Assembly (NCBI GenBank): GCA_014237465.1
Contig: JABZFM010000011.1
Span: 1 to 64,000 of the forward strand
Origin: Desulfobacteraceae bacterium
GTDB taxonomy: Bacteria > Desulfobacterota > Desulfobacteria > Desulfobacterales > Desulfosalsimonadaceae
Direction: 5' to 3'
Length of the DNA: 64,000 nucleotides
The notes under the pieces are model-generated. The model saw only the letters and a list, made by a program, of their open reading frames with translations, did no database searches and was not told the DNA's origin. A program made the position numbers and the translations under genes. This document shows positions 20,001 to 28,385 of the stretch, piece after piece; positions within the stretch are counted from its first letter, which is position 1; every line of letters begins with the position of its first letter.

Positions 20001-21758
20001 CTGCAAATCAAGACGATACTCTATACGACCTTTAGTGTAACGGACGGCACGCTGTTCCATGAGTTGTTGGATGATCTCAATCGCAAACAGAGGGTTCCCC
20101 TTGCTTGCCTTGAAAACGAACTGCGAAATGCCTTCAACCGCCTCTTCAGGCTCTCCAAACATTAAAGAGAGCACCCGATTAATGTGATTTACTCCTAGAT
20201 TTTTCAAACAAATTTCTTTAAACGGGATTTGATTTGATTTTAACTCTCCAAAGAAATGTTTGAGCTGACGCGACATCGATATCTCTTCATCCCGAAAGAC
20301 CCCGATTATCGTGATCGGCATTTCTTTTAGATTAACGGCGATTTCAAAGAGAAGATCCAAACTCGCTTCATCAGCCCATTGAAGATCATCAAAAAGAATG
20401 AACAGCCCGTCTTCAAGTTGACTTATTTTTTTAAAAAATTGTCGTACCGTCTTGTAGAGTTTTTCCGAATTTTCTTTATCAATTGAAGAAGTGCCCGTTG
20501 AAAAGTCTCCCATAATTTCTGCAACCAAAGGATTTAACTTGGAAATAAGATGTGCCTGGCTGCCGAATTCTTTTGTGAATTGACTTATTATCTCCTTTTG
20601 TTTTTTTTCAGTGTATGTATTCAGATGATCCAAATACTGACTGAGTGCTTCATTAAACGGACGATAAGGGATTTGAGAGCCACCTTTAAAACATTTCCCA
20701 CAAATCATTAAGCCAGTATTGGCGCTGATATATTCCTGAAACTCCTGTGCCAGTCTTGTTTTACCAACACCCGCGCCCCCGCGAATAAAACATAACTTAT
20801 CTTTAGTCCCGCCGGGTTCCTGGAATAACCGTTTTAGTTCATTCAACTCAGTGCCGCGGCCAATCAAGCTTGTCCGATAATCAATTTTATCCACGCTGTC
20901 ATTTAGACCTAACACAAAGCCTCTCCGACCATTTTGTATTTTTCTGAGATCATGCAATAGGCCTCCAGGCGTTCGATAACGATTTTCCGGCTCTTTTTCA
21001 AGCAGCTTAAGGATTACTGAATCCAGATCAGCAGGAACGCCTGGATTGATTGAACTGGGTGGTTCCGGAATTCTAGCAATCTGTTGATGAAGAGTGGTCA
21101 GTAAATCATTTCCTTTAAACGGTACAGTGCTGCATAACATTTCATAGAAAATAATGCCCAGTGAATATAGATCGCTCCTTTCATCAATCTGTCGGTTGAT
21201 AAGGCCGTTTTGTTCAGGAGACCTGTATAAGTAAAATTCATCCATCCCTGAAGAATCGATCCGAGGTCGAAAATGCCTGATTCGGGAAATTCCCATGCCG
21301 GTAATTTTTATTCGATGATCCTCTACAAAAATATATCCGGGTTTCAGGCTTCGATGCAGAATGCCGTTCTTATGAATATAATCCACTATATTACAAATTT
21401 GTCCAATAATATCCAGCGCCTGATCAACATCCAGGGCGTTGGCGGAGATTATTTCCCGTATGCTCTTTCCGCGGATGCATTCCAGAACAATATAATGAAG
21501 GCCGAAGATTTCTCCGAATTCAAAAATCTCAACAATTCCCGGATGCTTAAAAGATGCTGAAGTACGAATTTCGTGGTGGAATCGGATCGTATCTTCAATT
21601 TGATTGGAAGAGGAATTCTTTTTAAAGATCTGAATCGCAACAATGCGGTCCGATTGCGTAACGTCCTGCGCATTGTATATATCACTCAAACAGTCATTAC
21701 AGATTTTTGCAGTGATTTTATACCGGTTATTGATCAATGTTCCACTTAGATTTTTCAT
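17034..21758 (-). CDS. Giant regulator: pseudokinase, ATPase, TPR, GAF and AraC-type HTH
   Basis: A 1574-residue protein. Residues 10-275 are a serine/threonine kinase-like domain missing all three catalytic signatures: VAIQ in place of VAIK (Gln43), HRSLKP in place of HRDLKP (Ser137), and GMG in place of DFG (154-156). It is therefore a probable pseudokinase. An AAA-type ATPase follows (Walker A GGAGVGKT near 330, ILFDDLQWAD near 465), then a long TPR-like helical region (about 720-1290), a GAF domain (about 1320-1455), and a C-terminal AraC/XylS helix-turn-helix (about 1465-1560). The design matches signal-integrating multi-domain regulators, but ending in AraC-type DNA binding is less common. 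The DNA is clearly AT-richer than the 4-15 kb region. ATG 21758 lacks a strong ribosome site. Confidence 0.85.
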   Translation of the reverse strand: MKNLSGTLINNRYKITAKICNDCLSDIYNAQDVTQSDRIVAIQIFKKNSSSNQIEDTIRFHHEIRTSASFKHPGIVEIFEFGEIFGLHYIVLECIRGKSIREIISANALDVDQALDIIGQICNIVDYIHKNGILHRSLKPGYIFVEDHRIKITGMGISRIRHFRPRIDSSGMDEFYLYRSPEQNGLINRQIDERSDLYSLGIIFYEMLCSTVPFKGNDLLTTLHQQIARIPEPPSSINPGVPADLDSVILKLLEKEPENRYRTPGGLLHDLRKIQNGRRGFVLGLNDSVDKIDYRTSLIGRGTELNELKRLFQEPGGTKDKLCFIRGGAGVGKTRLAQEFQEYISANTGLMICGKCFKGGSQIPYRPFNEALSQYLDHLNTYTEKKQKEIISQFTKEFGSQAHLISKLNPLVAEIMGDFSTGTSSIDKENSEKLYKTVRQFFKKISQLEDGLFILFDDLQWADEASLDLLFEIAVNLKEMPITIIGVFRDEEISMSRQLKHFFGELKSNQIPFKEICLKNLGVNHINRVLSLMFGEPEEAVEGISQFVFKASKGNPLFAIEIIQQLMEQRAVRYTKGRIEYRLDLQDPLDLPTTVVDAIMNRIQSLSEKEKQILSSAAVIGRTFNLAILFDISELVPENIITIADKAIGLQLILSDNQEKGKYYFFHDKVREAFYNSITGENRKNLHRKIAYALEKRLLHQKSENMEYEIANHFIKADDTDKAVEFAYLAGTKAYENFAYDTARYYLHFVVQQLDHPEKTKASSFLQQIWMECQEITGNIYLITGKYDDAILIFQNLLPLIKTETDKAKLLQLISQAYFKKGDWSQGEKIVSDALTMLGEKPLYNRTKSKKTIFKELLAHVLCQLIPIHRFRRRVASEKQRYTIIVQLYNSIKFVYLLTDRLKFILSVLRSLNIAEKRVGRSPELVACMLYYAMVCSNIPLFKRAFKYLKKAIQISEDLNDEWNKALGLQFMAMACGWKGDSASNKKYINESIHLFERLGDIRQYHISLVNLISTHLFLSEYTKTSAVINKLREHLDEVRDARFLSVIPLLKCFVALEQGDFQIIEEAASCSSEYDYVNLLFQMVIGKVYLEKGDYEKSADAFHNIEEIVKGKRFMPEFIVQYYNYYADLSIAQYLEAKDKSTHKDQKRLLRKAGKACREALRMTRPWVRQYGGALRVNGRYYAINGAHRNAVKYFHKSITICTKYGRRYELMNTYYDYALYLSQIESTDKSKEMLQSAYHLSKEIGSKHYTEKIKYLLGAGEDDYETGKIWDLMESEKNSIVKNLIQSIQHLENIDEILNIVLNNAVKICGARRGYIFIVDDHGTLELKTGMGVAGIAEYEHLDKMVKKSYQTGDVIVSSNNEPAKSDHNGSTMTDNGSKSILCVPIGSNNKFIGVCYLDNPLSSDVFNKNDADLIVNLMSKASVPLEHVIHKQKLITLQQPLEEKQISSSVKEKIEKAIAYINENYFEDITRDTIADVIGISPNYLGKNFKLYTGKKIGDYINDLRIQKAAEKLKNTDDGITEIAFDVGFSSLRSFYRLFFNYMNITASEYRKSNKKMANTGNLEVQMLVIC

Positions 21759-21823
21759 AAGATATGCTTACCTTATAAAGAAACTTACATTGAGTCGTTA
21801 TTTTATCCATTTAAAAATCGTTA

Positions 21824-22155
21824 TCATAACGCAACTTTTTGATTCATTCCGATTTTAGATCGTTTTTTCAGATAATACAAATGAGGAATTATGATCCGGT
21901 TTGGGTTTCCCGTGCCGTCATAAAAAATATCAATGATGGGAATTTCAAAATCCTCCTGCATTTTTCTGAAAATAGATGATGATACAACTCCGGGACAGCA
22001 GAACATGGGATTTACGTGAATAAGGGCATCAATCTGCTTGTTTTTGATAAAATGCAACGCCCGTCCAATGGTCATGGAGGTTTCACCGGGAATATAGTGC
22101 TTAATCCGGGCAGCGGCGTTTCGTGGGTAAATATTGGTTTGATTTTATCATTGCT
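21824..22155 (-). pseudogene. C-terminal remnant of a 2-hydroxyacyl-CoA dehydratase-type protein
   Basis: An open frame after a TAA at about 22158 encodes IYPRNAAARIKHYIPGE, then DALIHVNPMFCCPGVVSS and IIDIFYDGTGNP. This resembles the C-terminus of the HgdB/HgdC-associated dehydratase and activator families (Cys-containing HV-P-CCP stretch, then IPIIDI..DG). Only about 105 residues remain. There is no proper start, and nothing upstream matches. I infer a decayed gene. Confidence 0.6.
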
Positions 22156-22188
22156 TCCATTTTATTCTATAATTTGATCTGATCCAAA

Positions 22189-23295
22189 TCAGGTTATTTC
22201 AATCCGATTCTTGCCGTTGCTTTTTGCCAGATACATCGCTTTATCAGATATTTTATAAAACCAGTTCATATCCATTTCAGCATCCGGTATTCTTGTGGTT
22301 AAACCCATCGATGCGGTAAGGAATGGCCCTGCGCTGTCATTCTGATGTTTAATTTTTAATTCCGCTATCTTGATCCGTATTTTTTCTGAAAATTCTCCGG
22401 CTTGTTGCGGGCCATGTCCTGAAAAAACAACTGCAAATTCTTCTCCGCCCAATCTGAAGGCATAATCACTGGCGCGGGCGGCAAGACTTCTTAACAGACT
22501 GCCGATAGACACTAAAACATGGTCTCCCTTTTGATGCCCATATGTATCGTTGTATTTTTTAAAATCATCCAAATCCATCATCAGCAAACTTATGGATTTG
22601 TCATCTCTTCTGGCTCTGCTTATCTCTCTTGGAAAAATCTGGTTAAAGAAGCGCCGGTTATATAATTGAGTTAATTCATCTTTTAATGTTAACCATCTGA
22701 TTTTTTCCTGCTGAAAACGGTAGCTTCGCATGACGAGTAAAACCAGTAGCGCGATCCCTGATCCTAAAATAATAATACTGAAAAACTTTTCCGATAGATA
22801 TTGAATCGAAGGCTCATGATTAATCATATACTCAGGGAACATCATTTCAATAAAATAAATTGCAGAAACGACACTACAGTTGGATATAAACGCAATGAAC
22901 AGCGGCCTGCCCGACAGGAGTAACGGGAGGATACAGGTTAATACAAGGGCAATTGAAAGAGAAATCCCAGTGTAACCGCCGATAAACAGCCAGTAGTAAA
23001 ATATAATGATATAATTAAAAATCAGATACGCCCAAACCAGCCATACAAAGTTTCTCAGCCATCTTCCGATCCCATATAAGGCAAAAAAAGCACCCGCAGA
23101 AACTATTGCCAGAAGAAACGTGGCCTTTGGAAGGCGTATCACAATACACGCGATGAATCCCAGAATAGAAATGACTGTTGAAGAAAAAATCGCCGCATTG
23201 AGGACTCTGTTCTGAAATGAGAATTTATCAGCATCTCCCAACAGAATCTGCAGATATCTTTCCCCTATTTCTTGTTTCATTTCTTGAGAACACAT
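22189..23295 (-). CDS. Membrane-bound diguanylate cyclase (GGDEF)
   Basis: A 368-residue protein predicted to make cyclic di-GMP. The N-terminal half (about 30-195) contains around six transmembrane helices with no recognised sensor motif. The C-terminal GGDEF domain (about 205-365) has an intact GGEEF active site and an RxxD (RASD) inhibitory I-site five residues before it. It starts directly after a truncated SDR gene. ATG 23295 has no clear ribosome site, and ATG 23280 is an alternative. Confidence 0.85.
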   Translation of the reverse strand: MCSQEMKQEIGERYLQILLGDADKFSFQNRVLNAAIFSSTVISILGFIACIVIRLPKATFLLAIVSAGAFFALYGIGRWLRNFVWLVWAYLIFNYIIIFYYWLFIGGYTGISLSIALVLTCILPLLLSGRPLFIAFISNCSVVSAIYFIEMMFPEYMINHEPSIQYLSEKFFSIIILGSGIALLVLLVMRSYRFQQEKIRWLTLKDELTQLYNRRFFNQIFPREISRARRDDKSISLLMMDLDDFKKYNDTYGHQKGDHVLVSIGSLLRSLAARASDYAFRLGGEEFAVVFSGHGPQQAGEFSEKIRIKIAELKIKHQNDSAGPFLTASMGLTTRIPDAEMDMNWFYKISDKAMYLAKSNGKNRIEIT

Positions 23296-23297
23296 TA

Positions 23298-23471
23298 TTA
23301 TTTATTAAGCCCGTGCGAGATCAAGAAGGAAAGAAACAATTGACAATCATCCTTATTGATGTCAGAAAGAACAACATCTGCACCCTGACTTGCCAAACGA
23401 TCACATAAGGCCTTTCCGATCCCTGATCCGCCGCCTGTGACAATTGCAACCTTATCTTTAAATATGTCCAT
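23298..23471 (-). pseudogene. N-terminal remnant of a short-chain dehydrogenase
   Basis: From ATG 23471, with AGAGGGGA in front, the first 41 residues are a perfect SDR start: [18 protein letters not shown] (the TGxxxGIG NAD(P) site) and [12 protein letters not shown]. The similarity then stops and the frame ends 16 residues later, so the catalytic YxxxK half is lost. A sigma-54-like promoter with the regulon spacing lies upstream at 23617-23632, suggesting the intact gene once belonged to the regulon. Confidence 0.8.
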
Positions 23472-23616
23472 ACGTTTTCCCCTCTCTTGATTTGGAGATT
23501 TGAAACATGGCTGCCACACTATCGGTTACACTTGTCTTGTGAAAATGCGGTACGTCTCCTATAAAACACCCTCTTTTCGATCAAAGATACTTAGTGTATC
23601 TTATGCAATATTCGTT

Positions 23617-23632
23617 TGCAATATTCATTCCA
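23617..23632 (-). promoter_or_regulatory. Putative sigma-54 promoter, leftward
   Basis: On the minus strand, TGGAAT-N5-TTGCA keeps the invariant GG-N10-GC spacing but has a weaker -24 half. It faces the truncated SDR gene and lies 74 bp from the palindromic element at 23706-23743, matching the other three sites. Confidence 0.45.
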
Positions 23633-23705
23633 ACCTGTATCTATAATATAACACACTGATATTCATTATTATTTATAAAAATTAGAATTAACTGCGCCTC
23701 TTCAT

Positions 23706-23743
23706 GCGCCATTATAATGGCGCTTGATGCCAATATAGCGGCA
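23706..23743. promoter_or_regulatory. Two-box palindromic enhancer element A
   Basis: Box 1 is a perfect 18-bp palindrome, GCGCCATTATAATGGCGC (23706-23723). Box 2 is TGCCAATATAGCGGCA (23728-23743). Centres are 21 bp apart (two helical turns). The same two-box layout is at 50209-50247 and 52211-52248. Sigma-54-like promoters lie 72-74 bp away on both sides. Confidence 0.7.
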
Positions 23744-23814
23744 ATACAATTCTTCTCATATTCAACACCAAATAAATCTTTATAAATTTCAGGAACATAG
23801 AAGTTGAACGATTA

Positions 23815-23830
23815 CGGCACGAATATTGCT
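23815..23830 (+). promoter_or_regulatory. Sigma-54 (-24/-12) promoter for the wax-ester synthase genes
   Basis: CGGCACG-AATA-TTGCT matches TGGCACG-N4-TTGCW with one change (first T to C) and the exact GG-N10-GC spacing. The predicted start near 23841 gives a leader of about 175 nt before ATG 24016. Confidence 0.75.
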
Positions 23831-24015
23831 TTAATCTCATGCAGAATTAATGACCCAGGCGCTGTTGTATGAATCGTCATATTGTGCTAATATTTAAGTA
23901 AGATGGCAGCCTGTTATTTTTTTTAAAACCTTTTCAACGTCATTTGCTCAAAAAAAATAACAGTCTAACAACAGGCATTGGGATTAAAAAACTAATTTTT
24001 GGGGGAGGAACAATC

Positions 24016-25566
24016 ATGCAGGAATTATCCGGCTTAGACGCTACGTTTTTATATTTGGAAACACCCAATATACCCATGCATGTGGGTGGGGTCAGTGTCA
24101 TTGAAGGTTCATTGGACTTTGACACTTTTCGTGATTTAATCAAAACACGTATACACCTTTCAAGAAGCTTTACCCAGAGACTGGTGCAGACCCCTATCGG
24201 CCTGGACCGCCCCTACTGGATCGATGACCCGAATTTTAATCTGGATTATCATCTTCATCATACTGCTTTGCCGGATCCGGGAGATTGGCGCCAGTTAAGA
24301 AGGCTGGCTTCACGTATTTTCAGCCAGCCGCTGGATCGTTCGCGCCCGCTCTGGGAATTTGTTTTTGTTGAAGGCCTAAATAGTATTCCCCAGGTTCCCT
24401 CGGGTTCAGCGGCCCTTATCAGTAAAGTCCATCATGCAGCAATTGACGGGGTATCCGGTTCGAATATCATGAGTATGATTTTTGATATTACTCCCAAGGG
24501 CCGTGATTTGCCGCCGCCGAAAAAATACAAACCCGAGAAGGTGCCGGGTAATTTAAAACTATTCATGCGCAGTGTCCAAAACCTTGCCACACGACCTCTT
24601 AAATTACCGGAACTGCTTTTTGAAACCGCCAAATCCACGGTTAAAGCCGGTTATCTTACCCGGGTGCAGGGTCTGCAGGCGCCAACCCTGCCGTTTAATG
24701 CGCCCCGCACCAGGCTCAATACAAAAGTAAGCCCAAACCGGATATGGAATGCATCCCTGCTGGACTTTAAGCGGGTCCAGGCCCTGCGCCGGGCCATACC
24801 GGGCAGCACGGTCAATGATGTGATCCTGACAATATGCGCAGGTGCGCTGCGTCGTTATTTAGTAGCAAAAAACGACCTTCCCGACGAACCGCTCGTTGCA
24901 ATGGTGCCTGTTTCAATCCGTACAAAAAAACAAAAAAATACCATGGGCAACCAGGTATCAGCTATGTTTATCCAGCTGGCGACAGATGTTGAAGATCATA
25001 TCGAACGCCTGCAAAAAATTTGTGAAAATACAAAAACCGGAAAAACATATCATGAAGCGCTTGATGCTAAATCCTTAACTAGCTATGCTGAATTTATTCC
25101 CTTTGCATTAGGCGGTCTGGCGGCCCGTGTTTACAGCCGGGCAGATATTTCCAAACGCCATAAACCGTTTTTCAATGTGGTGATCACTAATGTTCCGGGG
25201 CCGCAGATCCCGCTTTACATGGCTGGACATCGATTGCTGACGCATATGGCCATGGCGCCTATTTTTGACGGCATGGGCCTGATCCTGACAATTTTCAGTT
25301 ATAACGGCATGATATCCATCAGCCCGACGTCGGCACAAAATATCATGCCGGATATTGATAAACTGGCCCTTTTTCTTCGGGAAGTGGCCAATGAAATGGA
25401 AGCGGATGTATTCGCTAAATTAAATAATCAAAACATTATACCGTTAAACAGGCCTGAACCTGATACCACAACCCTTTGCAAAGCGATCACCAAAAGCGGC
25501 AAACAATGCCTTAATCAATCGTTAAAAGACTCTCAATTTTGTCGTGTTCATTCACCGCAAGAATGA
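24016..25566 (+). CDS. Wax ester synthase / diacylglycerol acyltransferase with C-terminal Cys/His tail
   Basis: A 516-residue WS/DGAT that esterifies fatty alcohol or diacylglycerol with acyl-CoA to make storage lipid. The start is ATG 24016, preceded by GGGGGAGGA, because the family begins LSGLDATFLYLETP...MHVGG there; an in-frame ATG at 23944 is too early. The active-site HHxxxDG is HHAAIDG at residues 139-145. The acceptor-side motif NDVILTICAGALRRYL is also present. Unusually, the last 30 residues form C488-x9-C498-x10-C509-x2-H512, like a small zinc-binding 'CxAxTKxGxxC' module. It is first gene of a plus-strand group with two hydrolases and an SDR, driven by a sigma-54 promoter. Confidence 0.93.
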   Translation: MQELSGLDATFLYLETPNIPMHVGGVSVIEGSLDFDTFRDLIKTRIHLSRSFTQRLVQTPIGLDRPYWIDDPNFNLDYHLHHTALPDPGDWRQLRRLASRIFSQPLDRSRPLWEFVFVEGLNSIPQVPSGSAALISKVHHAAIDGVSGSNIMSMIFDITPKGRDLPPPKKYKPEKVPGNLKLFMRSVQNLATRPLKLPELLFETAKSTVKAGYLTRVQGLQAPTLPFNAPRTRLNTKVSPNRIWNASLLDFKRVQALRRAIPGSTVNDVILTICAGALRRYLVAKNDLPDEPLVAMVPVSIRTKKQKNTMGNQVSAMFIQLATDVEDHIERLQKICENTKTGKTYHEALDAKSLTSYAEFIPFALGGLAARVYSRADISKRHKPFFNVVITNVPGPQIPLYMAGHRLLTHMAMAPIFDGMGLILTIFSYNGMISISPTSAQNIMPDIDKLALFLREVANEMEADVFAKLNNQNIIPLNRPEPDTTTLCKAITKSGKQCLNQSLKDSQFCRVHSPQE

Positions 25567-25600
25567 TTGCGGATAATCACTTTATTTAAGGAACTTTTTT

Positions 25601-26413
25601 ATGACTCAACTTTCACCTTCTGCATCTCTCGTTAAACGGCCATCAATGTTTAAACTGTTTCTTGAATTTCGAGCCGTATTTGAGTTTGGTGCATATTTTC
25701 TGTCCTTTCCCATTTTATCAAAAGCACCGCGTGGAGACGGCCATCCGGTACTGGTACTGCCCGGTTTCCTGGCCGGCGACAGTTCCACTCTGGCGTTGCG
25801 TGCTTTTTTGAAATACAAGGGCTATAAGCCTCACGGATGGGGACTTGGCCGCAATTTGGGAAGGGACGTGAACTCCAGGCATGGAATAAGCAGTCGTTTA
25901 TTGAAACGTGCGAAACAGTTGAGCGCCAGATACAATCGGCGGGTGAGCCTGATCGGGTGGAGTCTGGGCGGTATTTATGCCCGCGAACTGTCACGTGCAA
26001 TGCGCGACGACATACGAATGGTTATATCCATGGGAAGCCCTTTTTTTTATATAGATGTCAAGACAAATGCGACGCCGATGTATGAACTTCTCAACGGCAA
26101 TCATGATCGCTTAAATTCAGCACTGCAACAAAGACTGAAGACACCGCCGCCGGTTCCATCCACGGCAATCTTCACGCGAACAGACGGGATTGCTCCATGG
26201 GAAGCATGTCATGACCATCAACATTTACTTGACGAATGGACGGAGAATGTTGAAATTGAAGGAAGCCACTGCGGATTAGGGTATAATCCTCTGGCACTGT
26301 GGGTTATTGCCGACCGTCTCGCTCAACCAAAAGGAGAGTGGCGGCCGTTTAACCGTTCAGGGTTTAAAAAAATAGTTTATCGAGACCCGCACCGGCGCGG
26401 GTATTTCTGGTAA
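25601..26413 (+). CDS. Alpha/beta hydrolase (lipase-like)
   Basis: A 270-residue cytoplasmic-looking hydrolase. The oxyanion strand is PVLVLPGFLAGD (about 48-59). The nucleophile elbow is GWSLGG (Ser about 121), and the likely Asp and His are in RTDGIAPW and GSHCGLG. Such hydrolases often sit beside WS/DGAT genes, where they may release acyl chains from stored or imported esters (inference). It starts 34 bp after the synthase with AAGGAAC before ATG 25601, consistent with one transcript. Confidence 0.85.
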   Translation: MTQLSPSASLVKRPSMFKLFLEFRAVFEFGAYFLSFPILSKAPRGDGHPVLVLPGFLAGDSSTLALRAFLKYKGYKPHGWGLGRNLGRDVNSRHGISSRLLKRAKQLSARYNRRVSLIGWSLGGIYARELSRAMRDDIRMVISMGSPFFYIDVKTNATPMYELLNGNHDRLNSALQQRLKTPPPVPSTAIFTRTDGIAPWEACHDHQHLLDEWTENVEIEGSHCGLGYNPLALWVIADRLAQPKGEWRPFNRSGFKKIVYRDPHRRGYFW

Positions 26414-26434
26414 CAAGAAAAAAGGATATAATAT

Positions 26435-27247
26435 ATGGCACGCCCCACAGCTTTAATAACAGGCGCATCAGCGGGTATCGGCAGATCCCTTGCCGACGTT
26501 TTTGCCCAAAACCAGCATGATGTTATTCTTATAGCCCGACAGAAAAAGATGCTAGCAGAGGTGGCTGAAGAAATACGCAAAAAATGGAAGGTTAAAGCAC
26601 ATATTTTTTCTCATGATCTGATCCCTTCTGATGCACCCCAACAGTTATTCAGTAAAATCAATGATAAAAACCTGAAGGTGGATGTATTGGTCAATAACGC
26701 CGGCATGATTCACGTTGAACCGTTTCACCAGACAAATCTTGACCTGTTGCAACGGATTGTATATCTGAATATCGCTTCGCTGATGACGCTGACCCATCTG
26801 TTTTTACCGTCAATGATCAAACGAAAAAGCGGAAAGATTTTAAACGTGGCGTCTATCGCCAGCTTTATGCCCACACCGACTTTTGCCGTTTATGGCGCGA
26901 GCAAAGCGTTTGTTCTATCTTTTTCTGAAGCATTGGGACAGGAACTGAAAGACACCGGTGTTACAGTGACCTGTTTATGTCCGGGTATAACTGAAACGGA
27001 TATGTTGACCCGGGCAGGCAGCCTGGAAGATTATATTCCCGGATTCATGCGGCTTGATGCCGATACGGTAGCCCAGGAAGGGTTTAAGGCCTGCATGAAG
27101 GGAAAGGGAGTTCACGTTGACAGCCTGACCAACAAAACATTAATACAGATGGTAAAATACCAGCCCCGCTGGCTGGTACGCAACGCAGGCGGATTTCTAA
27201 CGCGCTTTATTCAATCGATTGAAAGTAAAAGATTGAAAGATAAATAG
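26435..27247 (+). CDS. Short-chain dehydrogenase/reductase
   Basis: A 270-residue classical SDR: TGASAGIG cofactor site (residues 9-16), NNAG near 88, catalytic Ser in VASIAS and YGASK near 150. The sequence type is like the DltE/acyl-reductase SDRs. Next to WS/DGAT it could make fatty alcohol or handle a 3-keto/hydroxy-acyl intermediate, but the substrate cannot be read from sequence. It follows the hydrolase by 21 bp with AAAAAAGGA before the start. Confidence 0.88.
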   Translation: MARPTALITGASAGIGRSLADVFAQNQHDVILIARQKKMLAEVAEEIRKKWKVKAHIFSHDLIPSDAPQQLFSKINDKNLKVDVLVNNAGMIHVEPFHQTNLDLLQRIVYLNIASLMTLTHLFLPSMIKRKSGKILNVASIASFMPTPTFAVYGASKAFVLSFSEALGQELKDTGVTVTCLCPGITETDMLTRAGSLEDYIPGFMRLDADTVAQEGFKACMKGKGVHVDSLTNKTLIQMVKYQPRWLVRNAGGFLTRFIQSIESKRLKDK

Positions 27248-27270
27248 AACTGTGTTTAACTTTTTATAAT

Positions 27271-27437
27271 TAGTCACTGAACGGAAAATCCATTTATTGG
27301 TAGGTTGGGTTGAGCCCCATGGGTTATGTTGGGTTTCGTGCCTCAACCCAACCTACGAAAATCATATGTTTACCAACACAAAAATTGAAAGGGCGTAACC
27401 CAACAAATCATGCGGCCGGGTTTCCGTTCAACCACTA
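27271..27437. repeat. 167-bp MITE-like element (copy 3 of the family)
   Basis: Terminal inverted repeats TAGTCACTGAACGGAAA and TTTCCGTTCAACCACTA match at 14 of 17 positions. Inside are the GTAGGTTGGGTTGAG...CCCAACCTAC hairpin and GGGCGTAACCCAACAAATC, as in the 140-bp copies at 11470 and 37309. TA occurs at both ends, fitting a TA-target mariner-type element. It separates the SDR from the next hydrolase. Confidence 0.8.
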
Positions 27438-27479
27438 ATTACCTGAATTCTTCTTTGAAAGCCAAGCGGTTAAATATTG

Positions 27480-28385
27480 ATGACAGAAAAAACAGAAGAA
27501 CGACTCATTGAAGCAAATGGTATTCAGCTCGCGTATGACGCATTTGGCAATCCGGCTGATCCGCCGATACTGTTGGTGATGGGATTGGGGATGCAAATGC
27601 TTGCCTGGGATGAACAGTTTTGTGAGCATCTTGCAATTCGCGGTTATCGGGTGATTCGGTTTGACAACCGTGACATCGGCTGCTCAACCAAATTTAATAC
27701 CGCCGTGACACCCGGTTTATGGCAGATGTTGTCCGCCGGACTGTTTAACCGACCCTTGTCAGCCCCTTACCGTCTAAAGGATATGGCTGCGGATACCATA
27801 GGTTTGATGGACGCATTGGGTATCCGGGCCGCGCACATTGTCGGCGTATCCATGGGCGGCATGATCGCTCAGGAGATGGCCATTCGTCACCCTGAACGTT
27901 TGAATACAATAACCTCCATCATGTCGACCACAGGAGAGCACCATTTACCACAAGCAAGGCTGAATATGCGTCTGCGACTCTTGAAACGATCGCCGGCTGA
28001 ACAGTACGCATATGAAAACCATATTGTAAACCTGTTTAAACTTTTAAATGGGTCTTTTTATCCTTTTGACGAAGACAGGGTTCGACGGCTGGCGGCTAAC
28101 AGTTTTAAACGATGTTATCATCCGAAGGGTATTGCCAGACAGTTGGCGGCAGTGATCGCCTCCGGCAGCAGAAAAAACAAACTCGGCCAAGTCAACACAC
28201 CGACTCTGGTCATTCATGGTAAAGCAGACCCGCTCGTTCCTGTGGCCCACGGACAGGCAACCGCCGATGCGATTCCCAATGCCAGGTTACATGTTATACG
28301 CGGTATGGGCCACACAATGCCCCAGGCGGTGTGGCCGGAGATTATCGATACCATCGCCGGACATGCAGCCAACGGAAGTTATTAG
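27480..28385 (+). CDS. Alpha/beta hydrolase
   Basis: A 301-residue alpha/beta-fold hydrolase of the esterase/haloperoxidase type. It has HG-like oxyanion MGLGMQMLAW near 37-46, nucleophile GVSMGG (Ser about 123), Asp in HGKADPLVP and His in GMGHTMP. A TTG three bases upstream could also start it; the ribosome site is weak. The MITE at 27271-27437 is inserted before it, so it may be uncoupled from, or depend on read-through from, the wax-ester synthase genes. Confidence 0.85.
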   Translation: MTEKTEERLIEANGIQLAYDAFGNPADPPILLVMGLGMQMLAWDEQFCEHLAIRGYRVIRFDNRDIGCSTKFNTAVTPGLWQMLSAGLFNRPLSAPYRLKDMAADTIGLMDALGIRAAHIVGVSMGGMIAQEMAIRHPERLNTITSIMSTTGEHHLPQARLNMRLRLLKRSPAEQYAYENHIVNLFKLLNGSFYPFDEDRVRRLAANSFKRCYHPKGIARQLAAVIASGSRKNKLGQVNTPTLVIHGKADPLVPVAHGQATADAIPNARLHVIRGMGHTMPQAVWPEIIDTIAGHAANGSY

